From the NCBI GenBank assembly GCA_947172415.1, contig OX359195.1, forward strand, positions 3,819,501 through 3,883,500: a stretch of 64,000 bases of DNA, given 5' to 3'. The notes below the pieces were generated by a model. The model ran no database searches, had not been told where the DNA came from, and saw only the letters and a list, made by a program, of their open reading frames with translations. The stretch is from Chondrosia reniformis (Eukaryota > Porifera > Demospongiae > Chondrillida > Chondrillidae). Below, piece after piece: positions 24,620-40,911 of the stretch (position 1 is the stretch's first letter; each line of letters starts with the position of its first letter). The position numbers and the translations under genes are program-made.

Positions 24620-25420
24620 GTGGGTTCCACAATATATATTGTAAATGAAATCCTATTTATATACCACTCACTTTGACTCTACATATATATGCAATATATA
24701 AGATATATAATATGCATATAAGATATATACAATATATATTACATATAAGATATATAATACATATATAAGATGTATGCTTTTTTCTTTTTCAGGACCCAAC
24801 CTGGTATTGAACCAGGGCATCCTAGTGCCTTGTATCCAGAAGATGTCATCCGTAACACCATCGGTCACGTGGGTTCCACAATATATATTGTAAATGAAAT
24901 CCTATTTATATACCACTCACTTTGACTCTACATATATATGCAATATATAAGATATATAATATGCATATAAGATATATACAATATATATTACATATAAGAT
25001 ATATAATACATATATAAGATGTATGCTTTTTTCTTTTTCAGGACCCAACCTGGTATTGAACCAGGGCATCCTAGTGCCTTGTATCCAGAAGATGTCATCC
25101 GTAACACCATCGGTCACGTGGGTTCCACAATATATATTGTAAATGAAATCCTATTTATACACCACTCACTTTGACTCTACATATATAAGCAATATATAAG
25201 ATATATAATATGCATATAAGATATATACAATATATATTACATATAAGATATATAATACATATATAAGATGTATGCTTTTTTCTTTTTCAGGACCCAACCT
25301 GGTATTGAACCAGGGCATCCTTGTACCTTGTATCCCGAAGATGTCATCCGTAACACCATCAGTCACGTGGGTACCACAATATATATTGTAAATGATGTCC
25401 TATTTATATACCACTCACTT
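24620..25420 (-). repeat. Nearly identical adjacent satellite C monomers
   Basis: Three successive monomers are spaced exactly 249 bp apart and almost identical (compare 24668, 24917 and 25166), pointing to very recent monomer duplication. Confidence 0.8.
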
Positions 25421-26437
25421 TTGACTCTACATATATATGCAATATATAAGATATATAATGTGCATATAAGATATATACAATATATATTACATATAGATAT
25501 ATAATTCATATATAAGATGTATTTTTTTCTTTTTTCAGGACTCAATCAGGTATTGAACCAGGGCAGCCTCGTACCTGGTATCAAGAAGATGTCATCGATA
25601 ACACCATCGGTCACGTGGGTTCCACAATATATGTTGTAAATGAAGTCCTCTTTATATACCACTCACTTTTGACTCTACATATATATGCAAAATATAAGAT
25701 ATATAATATGGATATAAGATATATACAATATATATTACATATAAGATATATAATACATATATAAGATGTATGCTTTTTTTTCTTTTTTCAGAACCCAACC
25801 TGGTATTGAACCAGGGAATCCTAGTACCTTGTATCCAGAGGATGTCATCCGTAACACCATCGGTCACGTGGGTTCCACAATATATATTGTAAATGAAATC
25901 CTATTTATATACCACTCACTTTGACTCTACATATATATGCAATATATAAGATATATAATATGCATATAAGATATATACAATATATATTACATATAGATAT
26001 ATAATACATATATAAGATGTATTTATTTTTCTTTTATCAGGAACCAATCAGTTATTGAACCAGGGCAGCCTCGTACCTGGTATCCAGAAGATGTCATCCA
26101 TAACACCATCGGTCACGTGGGTTCCACAATATATGTTGTAAATGAAGTCCTCTTTATATACCACTCAGTTTTGACTCTACATATATATGCAAAATATAAG
26201 ATATATAATATGCATATAAGATATATACAATATATATTACATATAAGATATATAATACATATAAAAGATATATGCTTTTTTCTTTTTTCAGGACCCAACC
26301 TTGTATTGAACCATGGCATCCTAGTAACTTGTATCCAGAAGATGTCATCCGTAACACCATCAGTGACGTGGGTTCCACAATATATGTTGTAAATGAAGAG
26401 CTATTTATATACCACTCACTTTTGACTCTACATTATA

Positions 26438-26939
26438 CTGTGGAACCTCACAAATGCGACCACCTTTGGGACCACATTTTTTGGTCTTAATTTTGTGGTG
26501 GTCCTAATTCTGAAATTATTACCTACTTGTACACGTAGGAAATATGTCAACAAAATGGCGGACCCTCAGCTGGCTTCGTTTTCTACCATTAAAATAAGCT
26601 TTTTCTTCCTTAACGTTGAGCATTTAACCAGCGAAAGGGATTTAGAAAGCACTTTTACTAAGGTAAAGCTTGCACAAACGTTTTCTATGAGATATGGCAT
26701 TAGCGATGACCGGAACTCGAACTTTCTTTTCACACCTGGTCGTAATACCGAGGTTATTTGCCGGTTATTTTTACATATAGGTCCGAAAATAGTGGTCATA
26801 AAGGTGAATTCCGTGATGTTCGCTTTTCTGAACACCTGAAGTACAGAGCGATATACAAGAATTACTCGGGACTAAAGAAATCTGTCGCAATTTTTAGGTG
26901 GTCTTAATTCTGAGGTGGTCGTTAAGCGAGGTTTAACTG
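26438..26939 (+). mobile_element. Pogo-like MITE inserted in satellite C (502 bp)
   Basis: Left end CTGTGGAACCTCACAAATGC follows TA (26436-26437). The right end, ...GAGGTTTAACTG, is followed by TA (26940-26941). The reverse complement of the right end reads CAGTTAAACCTCGC, so the termini share the AACCTC core of pogo/Tigger-type elements, with repeated GACCACC and GGTGGTC motifs just inside. Both flanks are satellite C, which dates the insertion after array formation. Open frames of 114 codons on the plus strand and 89 on the minus strand have no recognisable domain and are unlikely to be genes. The interior resembles part of the GGGGCGCC-bounded element. Confidence 0.75.
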
Positions 26940-29900
26940 TATATGCTATATATAATATGCATATAAGATATATACAATATATATTACATATAATATATAT
27001 AATACATATATAAGATGTATGCTTTTTTCTTTTTTCAGGACCCAACCTGTTATTGAACCAGGGCGTCCTAGTACCTTTTATACAGAAGATGTCATCCGTA
27101 ACACAATCGGTCACATGGGTTCCACAATATATGTCGTAAATGAAGTCCTATATATATACCACTCACTTTTGACTCTACATATATATGCAATATATAAGAT
27201 ATATAATATGCATTTAAGATATATACAATATATATTACATATAAGATATATAATACATATATAAGATGTTTATTTTTTTCTCTTTTCAGGACCCAGCCAG
27301 GTATTCAACCAGGGCATCCTTGTACCTGGTATCCAGAAGATGTCATCCCTAACACCATGAGTCACTTGGGTTCCACAGTATATGTTGTAAATGAAGTCCT
27401 ATTTATATACCACTCAATTTTGACAACATATATATGCAATATATAAGATATATAGTGTGCATACAAGATATATACAATATATATTTCATATAAGATATAT
27501 AATACATATATAGGATTTATGCTTTTTTTCTTTTTTCAGGACCCAACCTGGTATTGAACCAGGGCATTTTAATACCTTATCTCCAGAAGATATCTTCCGT
27601 AACACCATCGGTCACGTGGGTTACCCAATATATGTTGTAAACGAAGTCCTATTTATATACCACTCACTTTTACTCTACATACATATGCAATATATAAGAT
27701 ATGTAATATGCAAATAAGATATATACAATATATATTACATATAAGATATATAATACATATATTAGATGTATGCTTTTTTTCCTTTTTCAGGCCCCAACCT
27801 GGTATTGAACCAGGGCATCCTCGTAACTTGTATCCTTAAGATGTCATCTGTAACACCATCGGTCACGTGGGTTCTACAATATATGTTGTAAATAAAGTTC
27901 TATATATGAATCATTCACTTTTGACTCTGCATGTATATGCAATATATAAGATATATAATATGCATATAAGATAAATACAATATGTATTACATATAAGATA
28001 TATAATACATATATAGGATATATGCTTTTTTCTTTTGTTAGGACGCAACTAGATTTTGAACGTGGGCATCCTCGTACCTTGTATCTAGAAGAAGTTCTCC
28101 GTAACACCATCAGTCATGTGGGTTCCACAATATATGTTGTATATGAAGTCCTATTTATATACCACTCACTTTTGACTCTATATATGTATATGCAATATAT
28201 AAGATATGTAATATGCATATAAGATATATAATATGCATATAACATATATACAATGTATATTAGATATAAGAAGTATAATACATATATAAGATGTATGCTT
28301 TTTTTCTTTTTTCAGGAACCAACCTGGTATTGAACAAGGACATCCTCGTACCTTGTGTCCTGAAGATGTCATCCGTAACACCATCGCTCACGTGGGTTCC
28401 ACAATATATGTCGTAAATGAAGTCCTATTTATTTACCACTCACTTTTGACTTAACATATATATGCAATATATTAGATATATAATATGCTATTTATATACC
28501 ACTCACTTTTGACTCTACATATATATGCAATATATAAGATATATAATATGCATATAAGATAAATACAATATATATTACATATAAGATATATAATACATAT
28601 ATAGGTTATATGCTTTTTTCTTTTCTCAGGACCAAACCTGGTATTGAACCAGGGCATTCTCGTATCTTGTATCCAGACGATGTCACCCGTAACACCATCG
28701 GTCACGTGGGTTCCACAATATATGTTGTAAATGAAGTCCTAATTACATACCACTCACTTTTGACTCTACATATATATGCAATATATAAGTTATATTATGT
28801 GCATATAAGATATATACAATATATATTACATATAGATATATAATACATATATAAGATGTATGCTTTTTTTTCTTTTTTCAGGACCCAATCTGGTATGGAA
28901 CCAGGGCATCCTCGCACCTTGTATCCAGACGATGTCATCCGTAACACCATCGGTCACGTGCGTTCCACAATATATGTTGTAAATGAAGTCCTATTTATAT
29001 ACCACTCACTTTTGACTCAACATATATATATGTAATACATAAGATATATAATATGCATAAAAGATATATAGAATATATATTTCATATAAGATATATAATA
29101 GTTATATATAGGATGTATGCTTTTTTTTTCAGGACCCAACCCGGTATTGAACCAGGGCATCCTAATACTTTGTATCCAGAGGATATCTTCCGTTACACCA
29201 TCGGTCACGTGGGTCACCCAATATATGTTGTAAATGAAGTCCTATTTATATACCACTCACTTTTGACTCAACATATATATGCAATATATAAGATATATAA
29301 TATGCAAATAAGATATATACAATATATATTTCATATATGATATATAATACATATATACGATGTATGCTTTTTTCCTTTTTCAGGACCCAAACTGGTATTG
29401 AACCAGGGCATCCTCATAACTTGTATCCTTAAGATGTCATCTGTAACACCATCGGTCATGTGGGTTCCACAATACATGTCTTAAATGAGGTCCTATTTAT
29501 ATACCACTCACTTTTGACTCAACATATATATGCAATATATAAGATATATAATATGCAAATAAGATATATACAATATATATTACATATATGATATATAATA
29601 CATATATAAGATGTATGCTTTTTTTCCTTTTTTAGGACCCAACCTGGTATTGAACCAGGGCATCCTCGTAACTTGTATCCAGACGATGTCAAACGTAACA
29701 CCATCGGTCACGTGGGTTCCACAATATATGTTGTAAATGAAGTTCTATATATAAACCACTCACTTTTGACTCTACATATATGTGCAATATATAAGATATA
29801 TAATTTGAATGTAAGATATATACAATATATATTACATATAAGATAAATGATACATATATAGGATATATGCTTTTTTTTCTTTTTTCAGGACCCAACCTGG

Positions 29901-32714
29901 TATTGAACCAGGGCATCCTCGTACCTTGTATCCAGAAGATGTCATCCGTAACACCATCGGTCACGTATGTTCCACAATATATGTTGTTAATGAAGTCCTA
30001 TTTATATATCACTCACTTTTGACTCTATATATATATGCAATATATAAGATAAATCATGTGCATATAAGATATATACAATATATATTACATATAAGATATA
30101 TAATACATATATAAGATGTATGCTTTTTTTCTTTTTTCAGGAATCAACCTGGTATTGAACAAAGGCATCCTCGTACCTTGTATCCTTAAGATGTCATCCG
30201 TAACACCATCGGTCACGTGGGTTCCACAATATATGTTGTATATGAAGTCCTATTTATATCCACTCACTTTTGACCCTATATATATATATGCAATATATAA
30301 GATAAATCATATGCATATAAGATATATACAATATATATTACATATAAGATATATAATACATATATAAGATGTATGCTTTTTTTCTTTCTTCAGGACCCAA
30401 CCTGGTATTGAACCAGGGCATCCTCGTACCTTGTATCCAGAAGATGTCATCCGTAACACCATCGGTCACGTATGTTCCACAATATATGTTGTTAATGAAG
30501 TCCTATTTATATATCACTCACTTTTGACTCTATATATATATGCAATATATAAGATAAATCATATGCATATAAGATATATACAATATATATTACATATAAG
30601 ATATATAATACATATATAAGATGTATGCTTTTTTTCTTTTTTCAGGAATCAACCTGGTATTGAACAAGGGCATCCTCGTACCTTGTATCCTTAAGATGTC
30701 ATCCGTAACACCATCGGTCACGTGGGTTCCACAACATATGTTGTATATGAAGTCCTATTTATATACCACTCACTTTTGACCCTATATATATATATGCAAT
30801 ATATAGGATATATAATATGCATATAAGAAATATACAATGTATATAAGATATAAGATGTATAATATATATATAAGATGTATGCTTTTTTTCTTTTTTCAGG
30901 AACCAACCTGGTATTGAACAAGGGCATCCTCGTACCTTGTGTCCTGAAGATGTCATCCGTAACACCATCGCTCACGTGGGTTCCACAATATATGTCGTAA
31001 ATGAAGTCCTATTTATATAGCACTCACTTTTGACTTAACATATATATGCAATATATAAGATATATAATATGCATATAAGATATATACAATTTATATTACA
31101 TATAGGATATATAATACATATATAAGATGTATGCTTTTTTTCGTTTTTCAGGACCCAACCTCGTATTGAACCAGGGCATCCTCGTAACTTGTATCCAGAC
31201 GATGTCAAACGTAACACCATCGGTCACGTTCGTTCCACAATATATGTTGTAAATGAAGTTCTATATATAAACCACTCACTTTTGACTCTACATATATATG
31301 CAATATATGCAATATATAATATGCAAATAAGATATATACAATATATATTACATATATGATATATAATACATATATAAGATGTATGCTTTTTTTCCTTTTT
31401 CAGGACCCAAACTGGTATTGGACGAGGGCATCCTCATAACTTGTATCCTTAAGATGTCATCTGTAACACCATCGGTCATGTGGGTTCCACAATATATGTC
31501 TTAAATGAAATCCTATTTATATACCACTCACTTTTGACTCAACATATATATGCAATATATAAGATATATAATATGCAAATAAGATATATACAATATATAT
31601 TACATATATGATATATAATACATATATAAGATGTATGCTTTTTTTCCTTTTTTAGGACCCAACCTGGTATTGAACCAGGGCATCCTCGTAACTTGTATCC
31701 AGACGATGTCAAACGTAACACCATCGGTCACGTGGGTTTCACAATATATGTTGTAAATGAAGTTGTATATATAAACCACTCACTTTTGACTCTACATATA
31801 CATGCAATATATAAGATATATAATATGCATGTAAGATATATACAATATATTTACATATTAGATATATGATAAATATATAGGATATATGCTTTTTTCTTTC
31901 TTCAGGACCCAACCTGGTATTGAACCAGGGCATCCTCGTACCTTGTATCCAGAAGATGTCATCCGTAACACCATCGGTCACGTATGTTCCACAATATATG
32001 TTGTAAATGAAATCCTATTTATATATCACTCACTTTTGACTCTATATATATATGCAATATATAAGATAAATCATATGCATATAAGATATATACAATATAT
32101 ATTACATATAAGATATATAATACATATAAAAGATGTATGCTTTTTTCTTTTTTCAGGAATCAACCTGGTATTGAACAAGGGCATCCTCGTACCTTGTATC
32201 CTTAAGATGTCATCCGTAACACCATCGGTCACGTGGGTTCCACAATATATGTTGTATATGAAGTCCTATTTATATACCACTCACTTTTGACCCATATATA
32301 TATATGCAATATATAAGATATATAATATGCATATAAGAAATATACAATGTATATAAGATATAAGATGTATAACATATATATAAGATGTATGCTTTTTTTC
32401 TTTTTTCAGGAACCAACCTGGTATTGAACCAGGGCATCCTCGTACCTTGTGTCCTGAAGATGTCATCCGTAACACCATCGCTCACGTGGGTTCCACAATA
32501 TATGTCGTAAATGAAGTCCTATTTATATACCACTCACTTTTGACTTAACATATATATGCAATATATAAGATATATAATATGCATATAAGATATATACAAT
32601 TTATATTACATATAGAATATATAATACATATATAAGATCTATGCTTTTTTTCGTTTTTCAGGACCCAACCTCGTATTGAACCAGGGCATCCTCGTAACTT
32701 GTATCCAGACGATG

Positions 32715-35150
32715 TCAAACGTAACACCATCGGTCACGTTCGTTCCACAATATATGTTGTAAATGAAGTTCTATATATAAACCACTCACTTTTGACTCTA
32801 CATATATATGCAATATATTAGATATATAATATGCATATAAGATATATACAATATATATTTCATATAAGATATATAATACATATATAGGATATATGCTTTT
32901 TTCTTTTTTCAGGAACCAACCTGGTATTGAACAAGGGCATCCTCGTACCTTGTGACCTGAAGATGTCATCCGTAACACCATCGCTCACGTGGGTTCCACA
33001 ATATATGTCGTAAATGAAGTCCTATTTATATAACACTCACTTTTGCCTTAACATATATATGCAATATATTAGATATATAATATGCTATTTATATACCACT
33101 CACTTTTGACCCTACATATATATGCAATATATAAGATATATAATATGCATATAAGATAAATACAATATATATTACATATAAGATATATAATAAATATATA
33201 GGTTATATGCTTTTTTCTTTTCTCAGGACCCAACCTGGTATTGAACCAGGGCATTCACGTATCTTGTATCCAGACGATGTCATCCGTAACACCATCGGTC
33301 ACGTGGGTTCCACAATATATATCGTAAATGAAGTCCTAATTACATACCACTCACTTTTGACTATACATATACATGCAATATATAAGATATATAATGTGCA
33401 TATAAGATATATACAATATATATCACATATAGATATATAATACATATATAAGATGTATGCTTTTTTTTCTTTTTTCAGGACCCAACCTGGTATTGAACCA
33501 GGGCATCCTAATACTTTGTATCCAGAGGATATCTTCCGTTACACCATCGGTCACGTGGGTTACCCAATATATGTTGTAAATGAAGACCTATTTATATACC
33601 ACTCACTTTTGACTTAACATATATATGCAATATATAAGATATATAATATGCATATAAGATATATACAATTTATATGACATATAGGATATATAATACATAT
33701 ATAAGATGTATGCTTTTTTTCGTTTTTCAGGACCCAACCTCGTATTTAACCAGGGCATCCTCGTAACTTGTATCCAGACGATGTCAAACGTAACACCATC
33801 GGTCACGTTCGTTCCACAATATATGTTGTAAATGAAGTTCTATATATAAACCACTCACTTTTGACTCTACATATATATGCAATATATTAGATATATAATA
33901 TGCATATAAGATATATACAATATATATTTCATATAAGATATATAATACATATATAGGATATATGCTTTTTTCTTTTTTCAGGAACCAACCTGGTATTGAA
34001 CAAGGGCATCCTCGTACCTTGTGACCTGAAGATGTCATCCGTAACACCATCGCTCACGTGGGTTCCACAATATATGTCGTAAATGAAGTCCTATTTATAT
34101 AACACTCACTTTTGCCTTAACATATATATGCAATATATTAGATATATAATATGCTATTTATATACCACTCACTTTTGACCCTACATATATATGCAATATA
34201 TAAGATATATAATATGCATATAAGATAAATACAATATATATTACATATAAGATATATAATAAATATATAGGTTATATGCTTTTTTCTTTTCTCAGGACCC
34301 AACCTGGTATTGAACCAGGGCATTCACGTATCTTGTATCCAGACGATGTCATCCGTAACACCATCGGTCACGTGGGTTCCACAATATATATCGTAAATGA
34401 AGTCCTAATTACATACCACTCACTTTTGACTATACATATACATGCAATATATAAGATATATAATGTGCATATAAGATATATACAATATATATCACATATA
34501 GATATATAATACATATATAAGATGTATGCTTTTTTTTCTTTTTTCAGGACCCAACCTGGTATTGAACCAGGGCATCCTAATACTTTGTATCCAGAGGATA
34601 TCTTCCGTTACACCATCGGTCACGTGGGTTACCCAATATATGTTGTAAATGAAGACCTATTTATATACCACTCACTTTTGACTTAACATATATATGCAAT
34701 ATATAAGATATATAATATGCATATAAGATATATACAATTTATATGACATATAGGATATATAATACATATATAAGATGTATGCTTTTTTTCGTTTTTCAGG
34801 ACCCAACCTCGTATTTAACCAGGGCATCCTCGTAACTTGTATCCAGACGATGTCAAACGTAACACCATCGGTCACGTTCGTTCCACAATATATGTTGTAA
34901 ATGAAGTTCTATATATAAACCACTCACTTTTGACTCTACATATATATGCAATATATTAGATATATAATATGCATATAAGATATATACAATATATATTTCA
35001 TATAAGATATATAATACATATATAGGATATATGCTTTTTTCTTTTTTCAGGAACCAACCTGGTATTGAACAAGGGCATCCTCGTACCTTGTGACCTGAAG
35101 ATGTCATCCGTAACACCATCGCTCACGTGGGTTCCACAATATATGTCGTA
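32715..35150. repeat. 1069-bp higher-order repeat of satellite C
   Basis: Blocks starting at 32715, 33784 and 34853 are spaced 1069 bp apart. The first two are effectively identical over their length, and the third matches until about 35146. Each block has four monomers plus a short truncated one (the TATGCTATTTATATACC junction at 33083, 34152 and 35221). This is a recent multimer amplification. Confidence 0.85.
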
Positions 35151-35827
35151 AATGAAATCCTATTTATATACCACTCACTTTTGACTTAACATATATATGC
35201 AATATATTAGATATATAATATGCTATTTATATACCACTCACTTTTGACCCTACATATATATGCAATATATAAGATATATAATATGCATATAAGATAAATA
35301 CAATATATATTACATATAAGATATATAATACATATATAGGTTATATGCTTTTTTCTTTTCTCAGGACCCAACCTGGTATTGAACCAGGGCATTCTCGTAT
35401 CTTGTATCCAGACGATGTCATCCGTAACACCATCGGTCACGTGGGTTCCACAATATATATCGTAAATGAAGTCCTAATTACATACCACTCACTTTTGACT
35501 ATACATATACATGCAATATATAAGATATATAATGTGCATATAAGATATATACAATATATATTACATATAGATATATAATACATATATAAGATTTATGCTT
35601 TTTTTCCTTTTTCAGGACCCAAACTGGTATTGAACCAGGGCATCCTCATAATTTGTATCCTTAAGATGTCATCTGTAACACCATCGGTCATGTGGGTTCC
35701 ACAATATATGTCTTAAATGAAGTCCTATTTATATACCACTCACTTTTGACTGAACATATATATGCAATATATAAGATATATAATATGCAAATAAGATATA
35801 TACAATATATATTGCATATATGATATA

Positions 35828-36076
35828 CTAGAGAAAAATAAAAATTTTCTACAAAAATAGTGAAGATGTAGGGATGGCACAAAAAGCACCGAAACAAGAA
35901 AGGCATGTTACACAGTGAAGCATTAGCTATATGCATGAATCATACAACACCCTTGCTTGTAGGATTCATGTATATAGCTAATGCTTCACTGTGTAACATC
36001 CCTTTCTTGTTTCTGTGCTTTTTGTGCCATCCCTACATCTTCACTATTTTTGTAGAAAATTTTTATTTTTCTCTAG
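35828..36076. repeat. Hairpin of element X1
   Basis: Inverted repeat centred near 35952 with arms of about 115 bp. The outer part CTAGAGAAAAATAAAAATTT matches its reverse complement at the right end, and GTAGGGATGGCAC pairs with GTGCCATCCCTAC. The arms are nearly but not perfectly identical. Confidence 0.85.
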
Positions 36077-36580
36077 TTTCTGTACTTTTTATGGAGCATA
36101 AGCTAGGAATTCGATTGTATCATTTAAACCCATTTTGGTTTCGCAATCTTCGACTGAATATGACGTCATTAAAATGGCGAATTTATCGAGGCCTTGACTC
36201 TGGGGCCATGAAAACCGTCATACTCAATAATAGCGTTATCGCTCTCGCTTCTACAAAAGAATACAGCTCGGAAAATTTGCAATAGTTTCGTTTAACAATT
36301 AGTCCAAAAGCTTGTATAGTTTTTTAGTTATGGCTGAGGAAGAATAAGAAGAATATGAAGAAGACGAAAATGGGAATTTTTAAAGTTTATTATTTCGCCA
36401 GCGGGACATATTCGCTTGCTTTTAAGGTCTATTTAGAGTATGTATATTGTATATTTAGCTATACATAGCCTTGTTTTGTCGATTTTCGGCCTATTTCGGG
36501 ATTTCGCTCCTATACCAATGTATGGGGAAAACGAAAAAAAACGTGTCATCCCTACATAGGGAGTACTACCGTACTCCCTG
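35828..36580 (-). mobile_element. Unclassified foldback element X1
   Basis: A 753-bp insertion interrupting satellite C between ...TGATATA and ATAATACAT. One end is a large hairpin (35828-36076). The other end is the short palindrome GGGAGTACTACCGTACTCCC (36560-36579), preceded by CATCCCTAC. Its reverse complement shares order and motifs with the element at 43297-44430: GAGTACGGTAGTACTC, then TAGGGATG, then CGAAATAGGCC, then a CTT-rich stretch, then the hairpin. No transposase frame is present; a 126-codon frame runs through hairpin and interior without recognisable domains. The class is unknown. Confidence 0.6.
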
Positions 36581-39500
36581 ATAATACATATATAAGATGT
36601 ATGCTTTTTTTCCTTTTTTAGGACCCAACCTGGTATTGAACCAGGGCATCCTCGTAACTTGTATCCAGACGATGTCAAACGTAACACCATCGGTCACGTG
36701 GGTTTCACAATATATGTTGTAAATGAAGTTGTATATATAAACCACTCACTTTTGACTCTACATATATATGCAATATATAAGATATATAATATGCATGTAA
36801 GATATATACAATATATATTACACATAAGATATATGATACATATATAGGATATATGCTTTTTTTTCTTTTTTCAGGACCCAACCTGGTATTGAACGAGGGC
36901 ATCCTCGTACCTTGTATCCAGAAGATGTCATCCGTAACACCATCGATCACGTATGTTCCACAATATATGTTGTAAATGAAGTCCTATTTATATATCACTC
37001 ACTTTTGACTCTATATATATATGCAAGATATAAGATAAATCATATGCATATAAGATATATACAATATATATTACATATAAGATATATAATACATATATAA
37101 GATGTATGCTTTTTTTCTTTTTTCAGAAATCAACCTGGTATTGAACAAGGGCATCCTCGTACCTTGTATCCTTAAGATGTCATCCGTAACACCATCGGTC
37201 ACGTGGGTTCCACAATATATGTTGTATATGTAGTCCTATTTATATACCACTCACTTTTGACCCTATATATATATATGCAATATATAAGATATATAATATG
37301 CATATAAGAAATATACAATGTATATAAGATATAAGATGTATAATATATATATAAGATGTATGCTTTTTTCTTTTTTCAGGACCCAACCTGGTATTGAACC
37401 AGGGCATCCTCGTAACTTGTATCCAGACGATGTCAAACGTAACACCATCGGTCACGTTCGTTCCACAATATATGTTGTAAATGAAGTTCTATATATAAAC
37501 CACTCACTTTTGACTCTACATATATGTGCAATATTTAAGATATATAATATGCATATAAGATATATACAATATATATTTCATATAAGATATATAATACATA
37601 TATAGGATATATGCTTTTTTCTTTTTTCAGTACGCAACTAGGTATTGAACGACGGCATCCTCGTACCTTGTATCCAGAAGATGTCTTCCGTAACACCATC
37701 GGTCACGTAGGTTCCACAATATATGTTGTAAATGAAGTCCTATTTATATACCACTCACTTTTAACTATATATATATATGCAATATATAAGATATATAATA
37801 TGCAAATAAGATATATACAATATATATTACATATAAGATATATAATACATATATAAGATGTATGCTTTTTTCCTTTTTCAGGACCCAACCTGGTATTGAA
37901 CCAGGGCATCCTCGTAACTTGTATCCAGACGATGTCAAACGTAACACCATCGGTCACGTGGGTTCCACAATATATGTTTTAAATGAAGTTCTATATATAA
38001 ACCATTCACTTTTGACTCTACATATATATGCAATATATAAGATATATAATATGCATATAAGATATATACAATATATATTACATATAAGATATATAATTCA
38101 TATATAGCATATATGCTTTTTTCTCTTTTCAGGACGCAACTAGGTATTGAACGAGGGCATCCTCGTGCCTTGTATCCAGAAGATGTCATCCGTAACACCA
38201 TCGGTCACGTATGTTCCACAATATATGTTGTAAATGAAGTCCTTTTTATATACCACTCACTTTTGACTCTATATATATATATGCAATATATAAGATATAT
38301 AATATGCATATAAGATATATAATATGCATCTCAGATATATACAATATATATTACATATAAGATATATAATACATATATATGATGTATGCTTTTTTCTTTT
38401 TTCTGGAATAAACCTGGTATTGAACAAGGGCATCCTCGTACCTTGTATCCTGAAGATGTCACTCGTAACACCATCGGTCACGTGCGTTCCACAATATATG
38501 TCGTAAATGAAGTCCTATTTATATATCACTCACTTTTGAGTCAACATATATATGCAATATATAATATGCAAATAAGATATATACAATATATATTACATAT
38601 AAGATATATAATGCATATATAAGATGTATATTTTTTTCCTTTTTCAGGACCCAAACTGGTATTGAACCAGGGCATCCTCATAACTTGTATCCTAAAAATG
38701 TCATCTGTAACACCATCGGTCATGTGGGTTCCACAATATATGTCTTAAATGAAGTATTATTTATATACCACTCACTTTTGACTCAACATATATATGCAAT
38801 ATATAAGATATATAATATGCAAATAAGATATATACAATATATATTACATATATGATATAAAATACATATATAAGATGTATGCTTTTTTTCCTTTTTTAGG
38901 ACCCAACCTGGTATTGAACCAGGGCATCCTCGTAACTTGTATCCAGACGATGTCAAACGTAACACCATCGGTCACGTGGGTTTCACAATATATGTTGTAA
39001 ATGAAGTTCTATATATAAACCACTCACTTTTGACTCTACATATATATGCAATATATAAGATATATAATATGCATGTAAGATATATACAATATATATTACA
39101 TATAAGATATATGATACATATATAGGATATATGCTTTTTTTTCTTTTTTCAGGACCCAACCTGGTATTGAACCAGGGCATCCTCGTACCTTGTATCCAGA
39201 AGATGTCATCCGTAACACCATCGGTCACGTATGTTCCACAATATATGTCGTAAATGAAGTCCTATTTATATACCACTCACTTTTGACTTAACATATATAT
39301 GCAATATATAAGATATATAATATGCATATAAGATATATACAATTTATATTTCATATAGGATATATAATACATATTTAGGATATATGCTTTTTTTCGTTTT
39401 TCAGGACCCAACCTCGTATTGAACCAGGGCATCCTCGTAACTTATATCCAGACGATGTCTTCCGTAACACCATCGGTCACGTACTTTCCACAATATATGT

Positions 39501-40911
39501 TGTAAATGAAGTCCTATTTATATACCACTCACTTTTAACCATATATATATATGCAATATATAAGATATATAATATGCATATAAGATATATACAATATATA
39601 TTACATATAAGATATATCATACATATATAAGATGTATGCTTTTTTTCCTTTTTCAGGACCCAACCTGGTATTGAACCAGGGCATCCTCGTAACTTGTATC
39701 CAGACGATGTCAAACGTAACACCATCGGTCACGTGGGTTCCACAATATATGTTTTAAATGAAGTTCTATATATAAACCACTCACTTTTGACTCTACATAT
39801 ATATGCAATAATTAAGATATATAATATGCATATAAGATATATACAATATATATTACATATAAGATATATAATACATATATAGGATATATGCTTTCTTCTC
39901 TTTTCAGGACGCAACTAGGTATTGAACGAGGGCATCCTCGTACCTTGTATCCAGAAGATGTCATCCGTAACACCATCGGTCACGTAGGTTCCACAATATA
40001 TGTTGTAAATGAAGTCCTATTTATATGCCACTCACTTTTAACTATATATATATATGCAATATATAAGATATATAATATGCAAATAAGATATATACAATAT
40101 ATATTACATATAAGATATATAATACATATATAAGATGTAAGCTTTTTTTCCTTTTTCAGGACCCAACCTGGTATTGAACCAGGGCATCCTCGTAACTTGT
40201 ATCCAGACGATGTCAAACGTAACACCATCGGTCACGTGGGTTCCACAATATATGTTTTAAATGAAGTTCTATATATAAACCACTCACTTTTGACTCTACA
40301 TATATATGCAATATATAAGATATATAATATGCAAATAAGATATATACAATATATATTACATATAAGATATATAATACATATATAAAATGTATGCTTTTTT
40401 TCCTTTTTCAGGACCCAACCTGGTATTGAACCAGGGCATCCTCGTAACTTGTATCCAGACGATGTCAAACGTAACATCATCGGTCACGTGGGTTCCACAA
40501 TATATGTTTTAAATGAAGTTCTATATATAAACCACTCACTTTTGACTCTACATATATATGCAATATATAAGATATATAATATGCATATAAGATATATACA
40601 ATATATATTACATATAAGATATATAATACATATATAGGATATATGCTTTCTTCTCTTTTCAGGACGCAACTAGGTATTGAACGAGGGCATCCTCGTACCT
40701 TGTATCCAGAAGATATCATCCGTAACACCATCGGTCACGTATGTTCCACAATATATGTTGTGAATGAAGTCCTATTTATATATGACTCACTTTTGACTCT
40801 ATATATATATGCAATATATAAGATAAATCATATGCATATAAGATATATACAATATATATTACATATAAGATATATAATACATATAAGATGAATGCTTTTT
40901 TTCTTTTTTCA

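Noticed and set aside
26495-26839. 114-codon frame inside the MITE as a transposase fragment
   Set aside because: No helix-turn-helix or DDE-type motif is visible, and a minus-strand frame overlaps most of it. The element is only 502 bp.
35905-36285. 126-codon frame in element X1, and 68-codon frames in the X2 hairpins (44220-44426, 46365-46571)
   Set aside because: They run through the hairpin arms, have no recognisable domain, and would encode the two arms of an inverted repeat.
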